The notes below the pieces were generated by a model, which saw only the letters and a list, made by a program, of their open reading frames with translations, did not search any database and was not told the origin of the DNA. Below are positions 1-8,436 of a stretch of DNA of 42,739 bases, piece after piece. The number at the start of each line of letters is the position of its first letter. Positions within the stretch are counted from its first letter, which is position 1. The position numbers and the translations under genes are program-made. The DNA lies in contig PEAM01000032.1 in the NCBI GenBank assembly GCA_002753565.1, forward strand, positions 1-42,739, in the 5' to 3' direction. Source of the DNA: Magnetococcales bacterium (GTDB lineage: Bacteria; Pseudomonadota; Magnetococcia; Magnetococcales; JADFYX01).

Positions 1-167
1 AACCTAGAAACGGCAGTTGTTAGCCCATACTTGGCATAACCTCTTGATTCACCTGCTGTCATAGAAAAAAGTCTCATCACCCATTGGGTGACGTCGATTT
101 TTTCTATGGCAGCAGCTAAACCAATATCTTGCACCATTCATGCACTTCCAACTGCCGTTTCTAGGTT
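1..167. repeat. Long nested palindromic repeat (MITE-like or REP-like)
   Basis: The outer arms 1-19 and 149-167 are perfect reverse complements. Nested inside, 53-70 pairs with 98-115 (one mismatch), and 77-83 pairs with 85-91 around a single central base. The element could extend left of the window. It carries no open frame of its own. The first codons of a long upstream-extended reading of the next gene (from 140) fall in its right arm, which argues that translation starts further downstream. It could be a non-autonomous mobile element, a folded RNA or a cruciform; an integron attC site was considered but the conserved core motifs are not clear. Confidence 0.7.
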
Positions 168-274
168 TAACGGTAAGAATTTCGCATTCAAGCTTTAAAG
201 GCTCTTGGCCCATTGAGCGTCAATACCCTCCAGGAAGGGTGGATAGGATCGATGACATGCTTCTAAAAGAGAAT

Positions 275-2143
275 ATGTCGACAAAAAAATATTACATGAT
301 ATCCGCCACCATTTTTTTGCTTTATGGCATGACGGTGGCTGCTGCAACCTTTTTGATCAACTATAATATGCAGTTTAAAAGTGTTTCAAAAGATTTGAGG
401 GCAAGCTTCTCACTGGAACAGTCCCGAATCCGCAAGGCGACACGCGTATTCCTCGGCAATTCCGAGGAGTATCTCCGGGCGCTTTCATCCAGTGAGTTTG
501 TTCAAACATTTCTTGATGATAGGAGCGAAAAAAATAGGCAGACTCTGAACGAGCATTTTCGGACTTTTGCCTTGAGCAACGCCAATATCATGCAGTTGCG
601 ACTGTTGGGTGTGGATGGCATGGAGTTGGTCCGAATCAATAGAACATGGGGAACCCCTGAGGTTTCCATGATGGCGCAACATGATCTGCAGGATAAAAGC
701 AATCGATACTACTTTACAGAGGTTGCTAAATTGCGCTCGGGTGAGTTTTGGTATTCGGCCCTCGACCTCAATATGGAAAAGGGCGAGATTGAAAAGCCCA
801 TTAAACCAACCCTACGCATTGCTACCCCACTATATAATCAAGGAAAATTCCAGGGAATATTGATTGTCAATCTGCATATTGCCCGTTTTCTGGACTCCCT
901 GGGCTCCTCTTCTCTTTTCCATATTTATTTGATCGACAAAGAGGGGGAATTTATCTGGCACCCAGAAAACCAGAAGTCGTGGAGCCGGTATCTGCCCGAA
1001 CGGCCCAATCTCACCAGAGAGTTTCCAGCCCTTGCCGAACGGGTGCTCAATAATACGACCATCAGGAGTGATGAGCTGTTTGGTTTTGTGCTTGCTGAGC
1101 AGCTCCCCAACCGAGACCATCTGAAAGTTTTTTTGATTCCACGAGAGTCTCTCGTTAAAGAGCTCTATAGTGCCAACAGAACAAGTGCCTCCATTGTGGC
1201 GGGAATTGTCTTGCTTATTTCGGTACCTCTGGCTTGGTTGATTGCACTGATTCCTGCCAGGATGCAGGAGAAAATCAATGAAGTAACCGATAAGCTGTAC
1301 GAATACCACAAAATTGTCGATAGAAATATCTATACATCTACAACGGATGAAAACGGTCGTATTACCAATGTAAGCAGTGCTTTTTGTGATGTGACACAAT
1401 TTTCTGCAACAGAGTTGATTGGTGCATCCCACAAAGTGATTCGACATCCCGATACGGCTGATGTGCTTTATCAGGATATGTGGGAACAGTTATCCCAGGG
1501 CAGGCAGTGGATGGGGGAGCTGCAAAACCGCAAAAAAAATGGCGAGGCGTTTTGGCAGCATCTTATTATTACGCCACAGTTTGATGGAAGAGGGCATATT
1601 AGTGGCTATACGGGTGTTGGCACGGACGTGACGGATAAGAAAGAGGTTGAGCGTGTTTCAAAAATGGATCGCTTGACGGGTCTGTACAACCGGCACCATC
1701 TTGATGAAATACTCCAGTCGGAGATGGATCGGTTTTTCCGCTACAACACCTCATTCAGCCTCATTCTGTTTGATATTGACAGGTTTAAACAGGTCAACGA
1801 TACCTTTGGTCACCAAGTGGGGGATGATGTTCTGGTACAGATGGCAGAGATCTTACAAAAAGGGGTGAGAAAAGTGGACACCGCCGGTCGCTGGGGGGGA
1901 GAAGAGTTTATTGTGATCTGCCCTTCTGCAGCCCAGAATCAGGCTGCCCAACTGGCGGAAAAATTAAGAAAAGAGATCGAAGCGACCGATTTTCCTCTGG
2001 TAGGCACTGTCACATCCAGTTTTGGTGTCTCAGAAATAGGCCAGAATGAGACAGTAGACGTGTTGATCAAAAGGGTAGATACAGCGCTGTATCAAGCCAA
2101 GAAAGAGGGGCGCAACCGGGTTGTGGTTGGGGGGGTAGGATAG
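275..2143 (+). CDS. Membrane diguanylate cyclase: Cache sensor, PAS, GGDEF
   Basis: Makes the second messenger c-di-GMP from two GTP at the inner membrane. An N-terminal membrane segment is followed by a periplasmic Cache-like region of about 270 residues, a second membrane segment (VAGIVLLISVPLAWLIALI), a PAS domain starting at STTDENGRITNVS, and a C-terminal GGDEF domain. The catalytic signature is GGEEF, and the RKVD inhibitory site lies five residues before it, so product feedback inhibition is likely. Start chosen at ATG 275 behind AAAAGAGA; ATG 257, behind AGGA, is an equally possible start. The frame stays open up to 140 but that part lies in the palindromic repeat. The ligand sensed is unknown. 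tag follows 36 nt downstream. Function is certain at family level; the physiological output is not. Confidence 0.9.
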   Translation: MSTKKYYMISATIFLLYGMTVAAATFLINYNMQFKSVSKDLRASFSLEQSRIRKATRVFLGNSEEYLRALSSSEFVQTFLDDRSEKNRQTLNEHFRTFALSNANIMQLRLLGVDGMELVRINRTWGTPEVSMMAQHDLQDKSNRYYFTEVAKLRSGEFWYSALDLNMEKGEIEKPIKPTLRIATPLYNQGKFQGILIVNLHIARFLDSLGSSSLFHIYLIDKEGEFIWHPENQKSWSRYLPERPNLTREFPALAERVLNNTTIRSDELFGFVLAEQLPNRDHLKVFLIPRESLVKELYSANRTSASIVAGIVLLISVPLAWLIALIPARMQEKINEVTDKLYEYHKIVDRNIYTSTTDENGRITNVSSAFCDVTQFSATELIGASHKVIRHPDTADVLYQDMWEQLSQGRQWMGELQNRKKNGEAFWQHLIITPQFDGRGHISGYTGVGTDVTDKKEVERVSKMDRLTGLYNRHHLDEILQSEMDRFFRYNTSFSLILFDIDRFKQVNDTFGHQVGDDVLVQMAEILQKGVRKVDTAGRWGGEEFIVICPSAAQNQAAQLAEKLRKEIEATDFPLVGTVTSSFGVSEIGQNETVDVLIKRVDTALYQAKKEGRNRVVVGGVG

Positions 2144-2179
2144 GTTGAAAAGAGTTGAGCACAACGGGAAAATCATCCA

Positions 2180-2758
2180 TTGAGAGAGACAAAAAAAAAC
2201 CGATGCGGTTGGGCTGGATTGGGAAAGCCCTACTATCTCGCCTATCACGACGAGGAGTGGGGGGTTCCTGTTCACGATGACCGGCGCCATTTCGAATTTC
2301 TTATTCTGGAGGGAGCCCAGGCTGGGCTCAGTTGGGACACCATTTTGCGCAAACGAGAAGGGTATCGGCAGGCCTTTGATCAATTCGACCCCGAGATTGT
2401 TGCCCGATATGGCCAAGAAAAAAGGGATGCCTTGCGGCTGGACGCGGGCATTGTTCGCAATCGGCTGAAAATAAAGAGCGCTGTTCAGAATGCACGCATA
2501 TTTTTAACAATCCAAGAGGAGTTTGGCAGCTTCGATAGCTACATTTGGTGGTTTGTGCAGGATAAACCGATTATTAACGCCTGGCAAAGCATGGCCCAGG
2601 TACCTGCCACCAGCCCGGAGAGTGATGCCCTCTCGAAGGATTTGAAAAAACGGGGAATGAGCTTTGTCGGCAGCACCATTATCTATGCCCATCTGCAGGC
2701 CACCGGCTTGGTGATGGACCATACCACCGACTGCTTCCGCTATGCTGAACTCATCTAA
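2180..2758 (+). CDS. tag: DNA-3-methyladenine glycosylase I
   Basis: Base-excision repair enzyme that removes 3-methyladenine from alkylated DNA. The 192-residue length matches the family. The zinc-site residues of Tag are recognisable: Cys9 (RCGW), His23 (YHDEEWG), and His181/Cys185 in the C-terminal HTTDC motif. The helix-hairpin-helix region with AGLSWDTILRKR is also typical. The start is TTG at 2180, about ten bases after GGGAA; no better in-frame start gives the conserved N-terminus. Its stop overlaps the stop of the convergent sigma-factor gene by four bases, so no separate terminator fits between them. It may be cotranscribed with the diguanylate cyclase (36-nt gap). Confidence 0.93.
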   Translation: MRETKKNRCGWAGLGKPYYLAYHDEEWGVPVHDDRRHFEFLILEGAQAGLSWDTILRKREGYRQAFDQFDPEIVARYGQEKRDALRLDAGIVRNRLKIKSAVQNARIFLTIQEEFGSFDSYIWWFVQDKPIINAWQSMAQVPATSPESDALSKDLKKRGMSFVGSTIIYAHLQATGLVMDHTTDCFRYAELI

Positions 2759-3642
2759 AGCACAATCTCCCGTGCCTCGGGTACGGTTTGAAAGAAATCC
2801 TTCAATTTTTCCATCGCTCTTTTTTCAATCTGGCGAACACGTTCTCGACTGATGGAGAGTTGTTGTGACAGCGTCTCAAGGGTTGTCACCTGATCTGAGA
2901 GGAATCGGGCCGAGATAATGGTCTTCTCTCGGGGGTTGAGACGGTCCATTCCTTGCTGAATCAGAGAGCCCATCTGCTCTTTTTTCTGAGCGGACAGGAG
3001 TTGAAACTCCTGGTTGGGTTGTTGATCGACAAGCAGGTCGATCATCTCGCCGTCCCCCTCCAAAACAGGTTGGTTTAAGGAGGTATCCGCGCCACTCATT
3101 CTGGCATCTACCTCCAGGATGGTGGTGGGGTCGGTACCAAATTTGTCAGCCAACTCGTTCGCCTCATCCCAATTGAGTTGAGAGAGAGACCCCTTGGCCT
3201 GGCGGAGCTTGAAAAAGAGCTGCCGTTTGAGTTGAGTGGTGGCAATCCGTACCATACGCCAGGAACGGAGGATAAAGTCGTGAATGGCAGCCCGTATCCA
3301 CCAGACGGCATAGGAAGAGAGCCGATTGCCTCGTTCAGGATCAAATTTTTTAACCGCCTGCATCAGCCCCAACGTCCCCTCTTGGACCAGATCCGACAAA
3401 TTCAATCGATAGTTGCGATAGTCCCTGGCTGTAGAGACAACGAGCCTCAAATAGGAGTGGACCAGCTGATGGGCCGCTTCCAGGTCATTCTTTTTTTGGA
3501 ATCTGCTCGCCAACTGGTACTCCTCATCCGCCGAGAGAACAGGGGCCTGCCAAACACTCCGCAGAAAGGCTTGAAAGGCGCTACCGTTGTCTAAGGCAGG
3601 CAGGTTTAAAGCGTGATGAGCGACAACAGGCCAATGGGACAT
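2755..3642 (-). CDS. rpoH: RpoH-type heat-shock sigma factor (sigma-32)
   Basis: Sigma factor that directs RNA polymerase to heat-shock promoters. Region 1.2 (SAFQAFLRSVWQAPVLSADEEYQLA), region 2 (DLVQEGTLGLMQAVKKFDPERGNRLSSYAVWWIRAAI) and region 4 with a helix-turn-helix (TLETLSQQLSISRERVRQIEKRAMEKL) are in order. The segment KRQLFFKLRQAKGSL matches the RpoH box that distinguishes sigma-32 from other group 3 sigmas. The start is ATG 3642 behind GGAGGG at ideal spacing; the open frame continues upstream to 3753 without homology. A sigma-32-like promoter lies 90-120 bp upstream, suggesting positive autoregulation. Neighbours hsp20 and cbpA have similar promoters. Whether this is the only RpoH in the genome cannot be seen. 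Confidence 0.93.
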   Translation of the reverse strand: MSHWPVVAHHALNLPALDNGSAFQAFLRSVWQAPVLSADEEYQLASRFQKKNDLEAAHQLVHSYLRLVVSTARDYRNYRLNLSDLVQEGTLGLMQAVKKFDPERGNRLSSYAVWWIRAAIHDFILRSWRMVRIATTQLKRQLFFKLRQAKGSLSQLNWDEANELADKFGTDPTTILEVDARMSGADTSLNQPVLEGDGEMIDLLVDQQPNQEFQLLSAQKKEQMGSLIQQGMDRLNPREKTIISARFLSDQVTTLETLSQQLSISRERVRQIEKRAMEKLKDFFQTVPEAREIVL

Positions 3643-3732
3643 GGATAAAACCCTCCAAACAGATGGTAACCAAGGTAACAGGGTTGATCGACCTACCGAA
3701 GAGGCCACCTGATTACCTCTTTCTTCTCCTTT

Positions 3733-3761
3733 AGATGGTAATGGTTCAGGCAAGTTTCAAG
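3733..3761 (-). promoter_or_regulatory. Sigma-32-like promoter for rpoH
   Basis: Reading leftward: CTTGAAA (3761-3755, preceded by CT, matching the sigma-32 -35 element) then a 14-bp spacer and TACCATCT (3740-3733, compare CCCCATNT). The predicted transcript starts near 3725 and gives a leader of about 80 nt before the ATG at 3642. This is the strongest of three such promoters in the window. Confidence 0.65.
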
Positions 3762-3843
3762 AGGATGAGGATTATTTTTAACGAAGCTCTCTCTTTGGGT
3801 TGAGAGGAGTGAAAAATTTCTGCCAATAAAAAGTCCTCTACCT

Positions 3844-3871
3844 CTTGTAAAGCCAAAAGGGCTGCCTATCT
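3844..3871 (+). promoter_or_regulatory. Sigma-32-like promoter for hsp20
   Basis: CTTGTAA (3844-3850), a 13-bp spacer, and GCCTATCT (3864-3871) resemble the sigma-32 consensus CTTGAAA-N13/14-CCCCATNT. It lies about 55 bp upstream of the Hsp20 start codon and shares its TATCT-type -10 with the promoter upstream of the dnaJ-like gene. Confidence 0.55.
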
Positions 3872-3924
3872 CTATGGGCAAGATGGTCGTACCACGATCA
3901 AACCAACTATTACAGGAGAATACC

Positions 3925-4362
3925 ATGTCCACATTCGTCACTTATGACCCGTTTCAAAATGTTCGCTCTCTTCAAGGGGAGATCAACCGGATTTTTGAAC
4001 GAGATGCCCATGATAGTACCGGTCAGTTAACCCAATGGCCCATGCGGGTAGATATTCGGGAAGATGAGAATCATATTGTTGTCAAGGCAGACCTTCCCGG
4101 TATGGAGCAGAAGGATATTCATGTCAACGTCGATAACGGCATGCTGACCATCTCTGGGGAGCGCAAATTTGATGATGAGGCGCGCAAGGAGAGCTATCAT
4201 CGGGTAGAGCGAGCCTATGGTCGATTTAGTCGCACGTTCCAACTGCCCAATACCACCGATATGGGTAAGATTGAGGCAACCTATAAAAATGGGGTGCTGC
4301 AGGTAACGCTACCCAAGCTGGAAGAGGCCAAACCTCGCTCCATTCAGGTTAATGTCCAGTAA
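3925..4362 (+). CDS. Small heat-shock protein, Hsp20/alpha-crystallin family
   Basis: ATP-independent holdase that binds unfolding proteins in the cytoplasm. At 145 residues it has the usual length. The alpha-crystallin domain covers roughly residues 35-140, with VDIREDENHIVVKADLPGM at its start, a GMLTISGER strand and the C-terminal signature YKNGVLQVTLPK. The start is ATG 3925, behind AGGAG; the frame is open upstream to 3874 but without homology. It is transcribed away from the rpoH gene and has its own sigma-32-like promoter, consistent with heat induction. Confidence 0.95.
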   Translation: MSTFVTYDPFQNVRSLQGEINRIFERDAHDSTGQLTQWPMRVDIREDENHIVVKADLPGMEQKDIHVNVDNGMLTISGERKFDDEARKESYHRVERAYGRFSRTFQLPNTTDMGKIEATYKNGVLQVTLPKLEEAKPRSIQVNVQ

Positions 4363-4409
4363 AGGGGGCCTCTGTTGAGTCGGTGTGGGTGAAGACAACC
4401 TCTTGTTGA

Positions 4410-4447
4410 AAAAAGCAGGAGCCGGTCCCAGAACAACAGGGACCGGC
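4410..4447 (-). terminator. Intrinsic terminator of the 4493-5929 gene
   Basis: GCCGGTCCC (4421-4429) pairs with GGGACCGGC (4439-4447) over a 9-nt loop. On the minus strand the hairpin is followed within about six bases by a run of six T (4415-4410). It lies 46 bp beyond the stop codon of the minus-strand diguanylate cyclase and may also stop hsp20 transcripts coming the other way. Confidence 0.65.
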
Positions 4448-4492
4448 CTCCCCGGTGGAAGTGTGGGCTGCGCGCGCATTCGTGGCGACAAA

Positions 4493-5929
4493 TCAGGTTG
4501 ACTGTACCACCTGATTGCGCCCACCCCCCTTGGCGCGATAAAGGGCTTGGTCTGCTCGATTGACAAGACTTTCAAAAGTCTCCCCCTCATGTTGCTGCGC
4601 CACCCCCAGACTGACGGTTACGGTCAGCTCCCCTTGGGGGGTGGAGTGGGTTGTCTGTTCGATGGTCTGGCGGAGTTTCTCTGCCAACCCAACCGCCTGA
4701 GCGTGACTGCAGGCCGGTAGCAGGGCAAGATACTCCTCCCCACCCCAACGGCCCACCACGTCAGAATCTCGCACACTCTTTTGAGAGGCTTGGGCGATGG
4801 TACGAATAACCTGATCACCCACCGGGTGCCCATAGCGGTCGTTAACCCGTTTAAAGCGATCGATATCGAAGAGAATTATCGAAAAATCCTCTTTGCGCCG
4901 GTGGGAGGTTTTAAGGAACCTGTCAGAAAGAATCTCAACACCATGACGGTTGGATAGCCCGGTCAGGTTATCTGTGGTTGCCATCTGTTCAAGCCGATTT
5001 TGATATCCTCCAATGGTCAAATTGGCGATAATGAGAACAATAACCGTGATTCCAGCACAAATGAGCAGGTTCATGAGCAGGGCATTATAGATCATCTCCT
5101 GGGCGGGATCATCCTCTTGCTCAACCATTAAATACCATTTAAATTCAGAGACAAACCGACTGTTTAAAAAGACCGTATGGCCACTGTTTCTGTACTCAAA
5201 ACCCCCACTTTTTGACGTGAGAATCTGATCAGCCAACTGGTCTATTCCAGCATGTTGACGAATATTTCCCAAACGCTGCAAGCTGACTCCATAGAGCTTG
5301 ACGTTCCCTTCCTGGTCAATAAAATAGACCTGTCGTCCATAGCGTTTCTGGTAGGATTCAATCAGCTGTTTAACCCGCTCCATCTGCAAACCAACCCCGG
5401 TTACACCAATAAACCGTCCGTTAAAGTCAAACACTTTATAGTTGATGAAAATGGTTAATGAAGAGGGGTTGGCGGTATCGGTATCCACATTGATCTCATA
5501 ATCTTCCTCCATCCCACGAACCCGAAAAAACCAGACATCTTGTGGGTCGCCCTCACGTATGGTTTTCAAGATTCCCGTTGAGTGATAGTATTTTCGGGTT
5601 GCCTCGGAGATGAAAAAACTGGTGACGGTATCATTCCGTTCATGAATCTCTTTTAAATATCGGAACATGGCGCCGGTATCTTGCTCGCCGGAAACAATCC
5701 ATTCCCGCAAAAAAGTATCGTGGGCCATTTGGGATGAGATAAAAATGGTTTTGATCAGATCCTGCTGTATCTCTGAATAGATATTGTCGCTGGTCAGAGG
5801 GAGAGTGCTGGAGGCCATTTTATCCGACAGGGAGTTGTGCGCAACAAAATAACTCACCAGGCTTGTGGTAAAAAATCCGCTGACAAGGAGGAGGGTGAGG
5901 ATTAAGAAAAATTTTCTTTTAATTGACAT
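4493..5929 (-). CDS. Membrane diguanylate cyclase: Cache sensor, GGDEF
   Basis: Second c-di-GMP synthase of the region. An N-terminal membrane anchor (residues about 8-28) is followed by a periplasmic Cache-type sensor of about 250 residues (YEINVDTDTANPSSLTIFINY and GRFIGVTGVGLQM are typical), a second membrane helix near residues 285-305, and a GGDEF domain. The active site reads GGEEY and the inhibitory RDSD motif is five residues before it. There is no PAS domain, unlike the cyclase at 275-2143, so the two are not recent duplicates. It stands alone between hsp20 and the dnaJ-like gene and ends at a clear terminator. The ligand is unknown; small carboxylates or amines are common for Cache domains. 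Confidence 0.92.
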   Translation of the reverse strand: MSIKRKFFLILTLLLVSGFFTTSLVSYFVAHNSLSDKMASSTLPLTSDNIYSEIQQDLIKTIFISSQMAHDTFLREWIVSGEQDTGAMFRYLKEIHERNDTVTSFFISEATRKYYHSTGILKTIREGDPQDVWFFRVRGMEEDYEINVDTDTANPSSLTIFINYKVFDFNGRFIGVTGVGLQMERVKQLIESYQKRYGRQVYFIDQEGNVKLYGVSLQRLGNIRQHAGIDQLADQILTSKSGGFEYRNSGHTVFLNSRFVSEFKWYLMVEQEDDPAQEMIYNALLMNLLICAGITVIVLIIANLTIGGYQNRLEQMATTDNLTGLSNRHGVEILSDRFLKTSHRRKEDFSIILFDIDRFKRVNDRYGHPVGDQVIRTIAQASQKSVRDSDVVGRWGGEEYLALLPACSHAQAVGLAEKLRQTIEQTTHSTPQGELTVTVSLGVAQQHEGETFESLVNRADQALYRAKGGGRNQVVQST

Positions 5930-5972
5930 AACTATTTTGGAGTCCGTTCATCATTCACTCATTTTCAGATGA

Positions 5973-5995
5973 TTAAAAGAGCTTAGCTCCTTTAA
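5973..5995 (-). terminator. Probable AT-rich terminator of the dnaJ-like gene
   Basis: TTAAAAGAGCT (5973-5983) pairs with AGCTCCTTTAA (5985-5995) with one mismatch around a one-base loop. On the minus strand the 3' arm runs out in TTTTAAT. It lies about 60 bp past the stop of the gene at 6058-7026. The stem is AT-rich and the T run is short, so strength is uncertain. Confidence 0.4.
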
Positions 5996-6057
5996 AAAAG
6001 CACCCTGAAAAAAAACGTTGTCGGCAGAAGAGTAGATATGGCTTTAAGGGTATCCTG

Positions 6058-7026
6058 TTAGTAGTGTAAACCAGATCGTGGGTCAAAAGGCATCTCTTTT
6101 TGCATCTGTCGGTAGTATGCCCGATTGGATTCACTCTTGGCCTGGGGCAGTACCACATTGAGAACCACCGTGTAATTGCCTGGTGGCTTTCCAGGGAGAC
6201 CCCGCCCTTTTAAAACCAATTGTTTGCCCGATTGGCTCCCTTCCGGAATGGTCAACTTGACTTGGCCTCCAAGGGTGGGAACCGTAACCGTTGCCCCCAG
6301 AGCCGCTTCCCAAGGAGCCAGAGGGAGATCCAGATAGAGATCCCGTCCTTCCAGGCGAAAGTGACGATGAGGTTTGATCTTGACTTCAAGAAACAGCTCA
6401 CCAATGCCGCCATTGTTGTGGCCATCTTTGGCGCCCAATCTGATTTTTTGACCCTCTTTTACCCCCGCAGGAATGGATACCTTGATACTTCTGTTCCCCG
6501 TGGGACCATGCAGGTTAAAGTTCCGCTTGCAGCCATGAAAAGCCTCCTCCAGGGAGATCTCTACGGTATGGCTGGTGGGGGCCGGCTTTGGAGCTTGATT
6601 GAAAGCGTGCGAAAAACCCGCCGATCCCGGTCCACCACTTCTTGAGAAATGGTTGAACCATGCGCCTCCCGGCTTGCCTCGTGTCTCTTGACCGAAGAGG
6701 TTGTTGAACATTTCATTCACATCAAAAGGCATCTCGGATGTGTTGGCATTGAAACCGGTTCTGCCACGACCACCAGGTTGACCGGAAAAGGAGCCTCCCT
6801 GTTTCCAGTAGTGATACAGTTGGTCATACTCCGCCCGTTTTTTTGTATCCCCCAAGACATCATACGCCTCAGAGATCTCTTTAAAACGGCTCTCGCTACC
6901 TAGGCTTTTGTTGACATCAGGATGGTGTTGTTGGGCCAGTTTTCTAAACTTTTTTTTAATCTCATCCTGAGTGGCCGACTGTTCAAGGCCGATTACCTTG
7001 TAAAAATCCTTAAACTCACTGCCCAT
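6058..7026 (-). CDS. cbpA: CbpA-type DnaJ co-chaperone
   Basis: J-domain co-chaperone that stimulates Hsp70 ATPase activity; the CbpA class lacks the zinc finger of DnaJ. The J domain covers residues 6-72 with the essential HPD motif (QQHHPDVNK). A Gly/Phe-rich linker (about 80-150) follows, then two beta-sandwich substrate-binding domains (VEISLEEAFHGCKRNF and later GATVTVPTLGGQVKLTIPEG), with no CxxCxGxG repeats. A sigma-32-like promoter lies about 150 bp upstream, fitting the neighbouring rpoH and hsp20. The name cbpA reflects domain architecture; DNA binding is not shown. Confidence 0.9.
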   Translation of the reverse strand: MGSEFKDFYKVIGLEQSATQDEIKKKFRKLAQQHHPDVNKSLGSESRFKEISEAYDVLGDTKKRAEYDQLYHYWKQGGSFSGQPGGRGRTGFNANTSEMPFDVNEMFNNLFGQETRGKPGGAWFNHFSRSGGPGSAGFSHAFNQAPKPAPTSHTVEISLEEAFHGCKRNFNLHGPTGNRSIKVSIPAGVKEGQKIRLGAKDGHNNGGIGELFLEVKIKPHRHFRLEGRDLYLDLPLAPWEAALGATVTVPTLGGQVKLTIPEGSQSGKQLVLKGRGLPGKPPGNYTVVLNVVLPQAKSESNRAYYRQMQKEMPFDPRSGLHY

Positions 7027-7173
7027 GACTATCTCCCAAATTAAACGGGGTCTGTTGGTTGAAAAAAAGGGTGGAGAGGTGGAAGAGTCCTGTCATCGAA
7101 TGAAAAGCGGTTACCAGGTTAAACCGGGTGCTATCCATGGGCTGCTATCCTACTCCCACTATACCTAACGTTG

Positions 7174-7202
7174 AGATAAGGTAGGAGAAGAGAAATATCA
7201 AG
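7174..7202 (-). promoter_or_regulatory. Sigma-32-like promoter upstream of the dnaJ-like gene
   Basis: Leftward: CTTGATA (7202-7196, preceded by CC), a 14-bp spacer and CCTTATCT (7181-7174). A 9-bp perfect inverted repeat (7180-7188 with 7205-7213) brackets the -35 and spacer and could be an operator. The predicted leader to the ATG at 7026 is about 140 nt. Confidence 0.55.
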
Positions 7203-7387
7203 GGTCTCCTACCCAGGCGGAGCCATTGTGGCATAGGCAGGGACCATATCCCTTAATTTGGAGCAAATGTCAATATCCGACGCACCAGATACCGCACCTT
7301 GTACAATCTCTTGAGTGGGTAGAAAAGGGCGCTGCCATGGTGTGCTTGTTGGTGAGTGGGCCAGGTTTGGCAGGTGTGTGGATTCTG

Positions 7388-7429
7388 ATAAAAAGCAGGC
7401 CGACCCCGTCTTGGAAAAGGGGGCCGGCC
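7388..7429 (-). terminator. Intrinsic terminator of the rimK-like gene
   Basis: GGCCGACCCC (7398-7407) pairs imperfectly with the G/C-rich arm 7419-7429. On the minus strand it is followed by a run of five T at 7394-7390. Its 5' flank and stem resemble the terminator at 4410-4447 (AAAAGCAGG next to a GGCC/CCGG stem), suggesting a common terminator type in this genome. Confidence 0.55.
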
Positions 7430-7461
7430 CACTTTAAGTATATCGGTTGGTTATCTGCCCG

Positions 7462-8436
7462 CTATTCGCTCTTTTCGTCACCCTTTTCAGGGGTTTTTTC
7501 CAAGCTTTTTTCGGCGCTCTTCTCAGCAACCTTCTTTTTACTGCTGGTTTTGCGGTTTTCTCGGTTTTCTCGGCTTTCTAAAAACTGGATAATCTTTCCA
7601 GCGACGTCAACATTGGTGGCTTTTTCCAGACCTTCCAACCCTGGCGAAGAGTTGACCTCCATGACGACCGGGCCATGGTTGGACCTTAACATATCCACAC
7701 CACAAACATTCAGCCCCATCAATTTGGCGGAACGGACGGCGGTGGAGCGCTCTTCCGGGGTGATGCGGATGGACTTGGCGTGGCCGCCTCTGTGAAGGTT
7801 GGAGCGGAAATCCTCTTCATTACCCTGACGCAACATGGCCGCCACCACTTTGTCACCAATAACCAGACAACGAATATCGGATGATCCCGCCTCTTTGATA
7901 TATTCTTGAACCAAAATATTGGCGTTCAGCCCTCGGAACGCTTCGATCATGCTCTTGGCAGAACGGTGGGTCTCAGCCAAAACCACACCAATCCCCTGGG
8001 TCCCTTCCAGCAATTTAATCACCACAGGGGCACCCCCCACCATATCGATGAGATCGTCAGTGAACTGGGTGGAGTGGGCAAACCCCGTAACAGGAAGGCC
8101 GATCCCAGCCCGTGAGAGAATCTGTAAACAGCGCAGTTTATCTCGTGATTTGGCTATAGCCTCGCTGCTGTTGAGGGTATAGACACCCATCATTTCAAAC
8201 TGGTTTAAAACAGCCAGACCATAAAAGGTGATGGAAGCACCGATTCTGGGAATAATGGCATCAAATCCGGTCAGACTTTTACCACCATAGCGGGCTTGAG
8301 GCCGGTGGGAAGTAATGTTCATATAGACTTTAAGTGTGTCGATAATCTCAATATCGTGTCCTCTGGATCTGGCTGCCTCCAAGAGTCTCTGATGAGAATA
8401 CAACTTGGCATTTCTGGCTAGCATGGCGATTTTCAT
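7462..8436 (-). CDS. rimK: RimK-type ATP-grasp ligase (S6 glutamate ligase family)
   Basis: ATP-dependent carboxylate-amine ligase; RimK adds glutamates to the C-terminus of ribosomal protein S6, and relatives make other amide bonds. The protein matches RimK from its first residues ([22 protein letters not shown]) through the ATP-grasp core ([40 protein letters not shown]) to the metal-binding end ([14 protein letters not shown]). After about residue 288 there is an extra tail of roughly 36 residues made almost only of Lys, Glu, Ser, Asn and Arg, not part of the catalytic fold. It is monocistronic, with a terminator 33 bp downstream and a long empty region upstream. The substrate is inferred from the family. 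Confidence 0.88.
   Translation of the reverse strand: MKIAMLARNAKLYSHQRLLEAARSRGHDIEIIDTLKVYMNITSHRPQARYGGKSLTGFDAIIPRIGASITFYGLAVLNQFEMMGVYTLNSSEAIAKSRDKLRCLQILSRAGIGLPVTGFAHSTQFTDDLIDMVGGAPVVIKLLEGTQGIGVVLAETHRSAKSMIEAFRGLNANILVQEYIKEAGSSDIRCLVIGDKVVAAMLRQGNEEDFRSNLHRGGHAKSIRITPEERSTAVRSAKLMGLNVCGVDMLRSNHGPVVMEVNSSPGLEGLEKATNVDVAGKIIQFLESRENRENRKTSSKKKVAEKSAEKSLEKTPEKGDEKSE

Noticed and set aside
1-167. Integron attC site
   Set aside because: The element is palindromic and of suitable length, but conserved R' and R'' core motifs are not clear and no integrase or cassette array is nearby.
830-1447. Minus-strand open frame of 205 codons inside the first diguanylate cyclase
   Set aside because: Antisense to the sensor domain of a well-defined gene; no ribosome site or domain.
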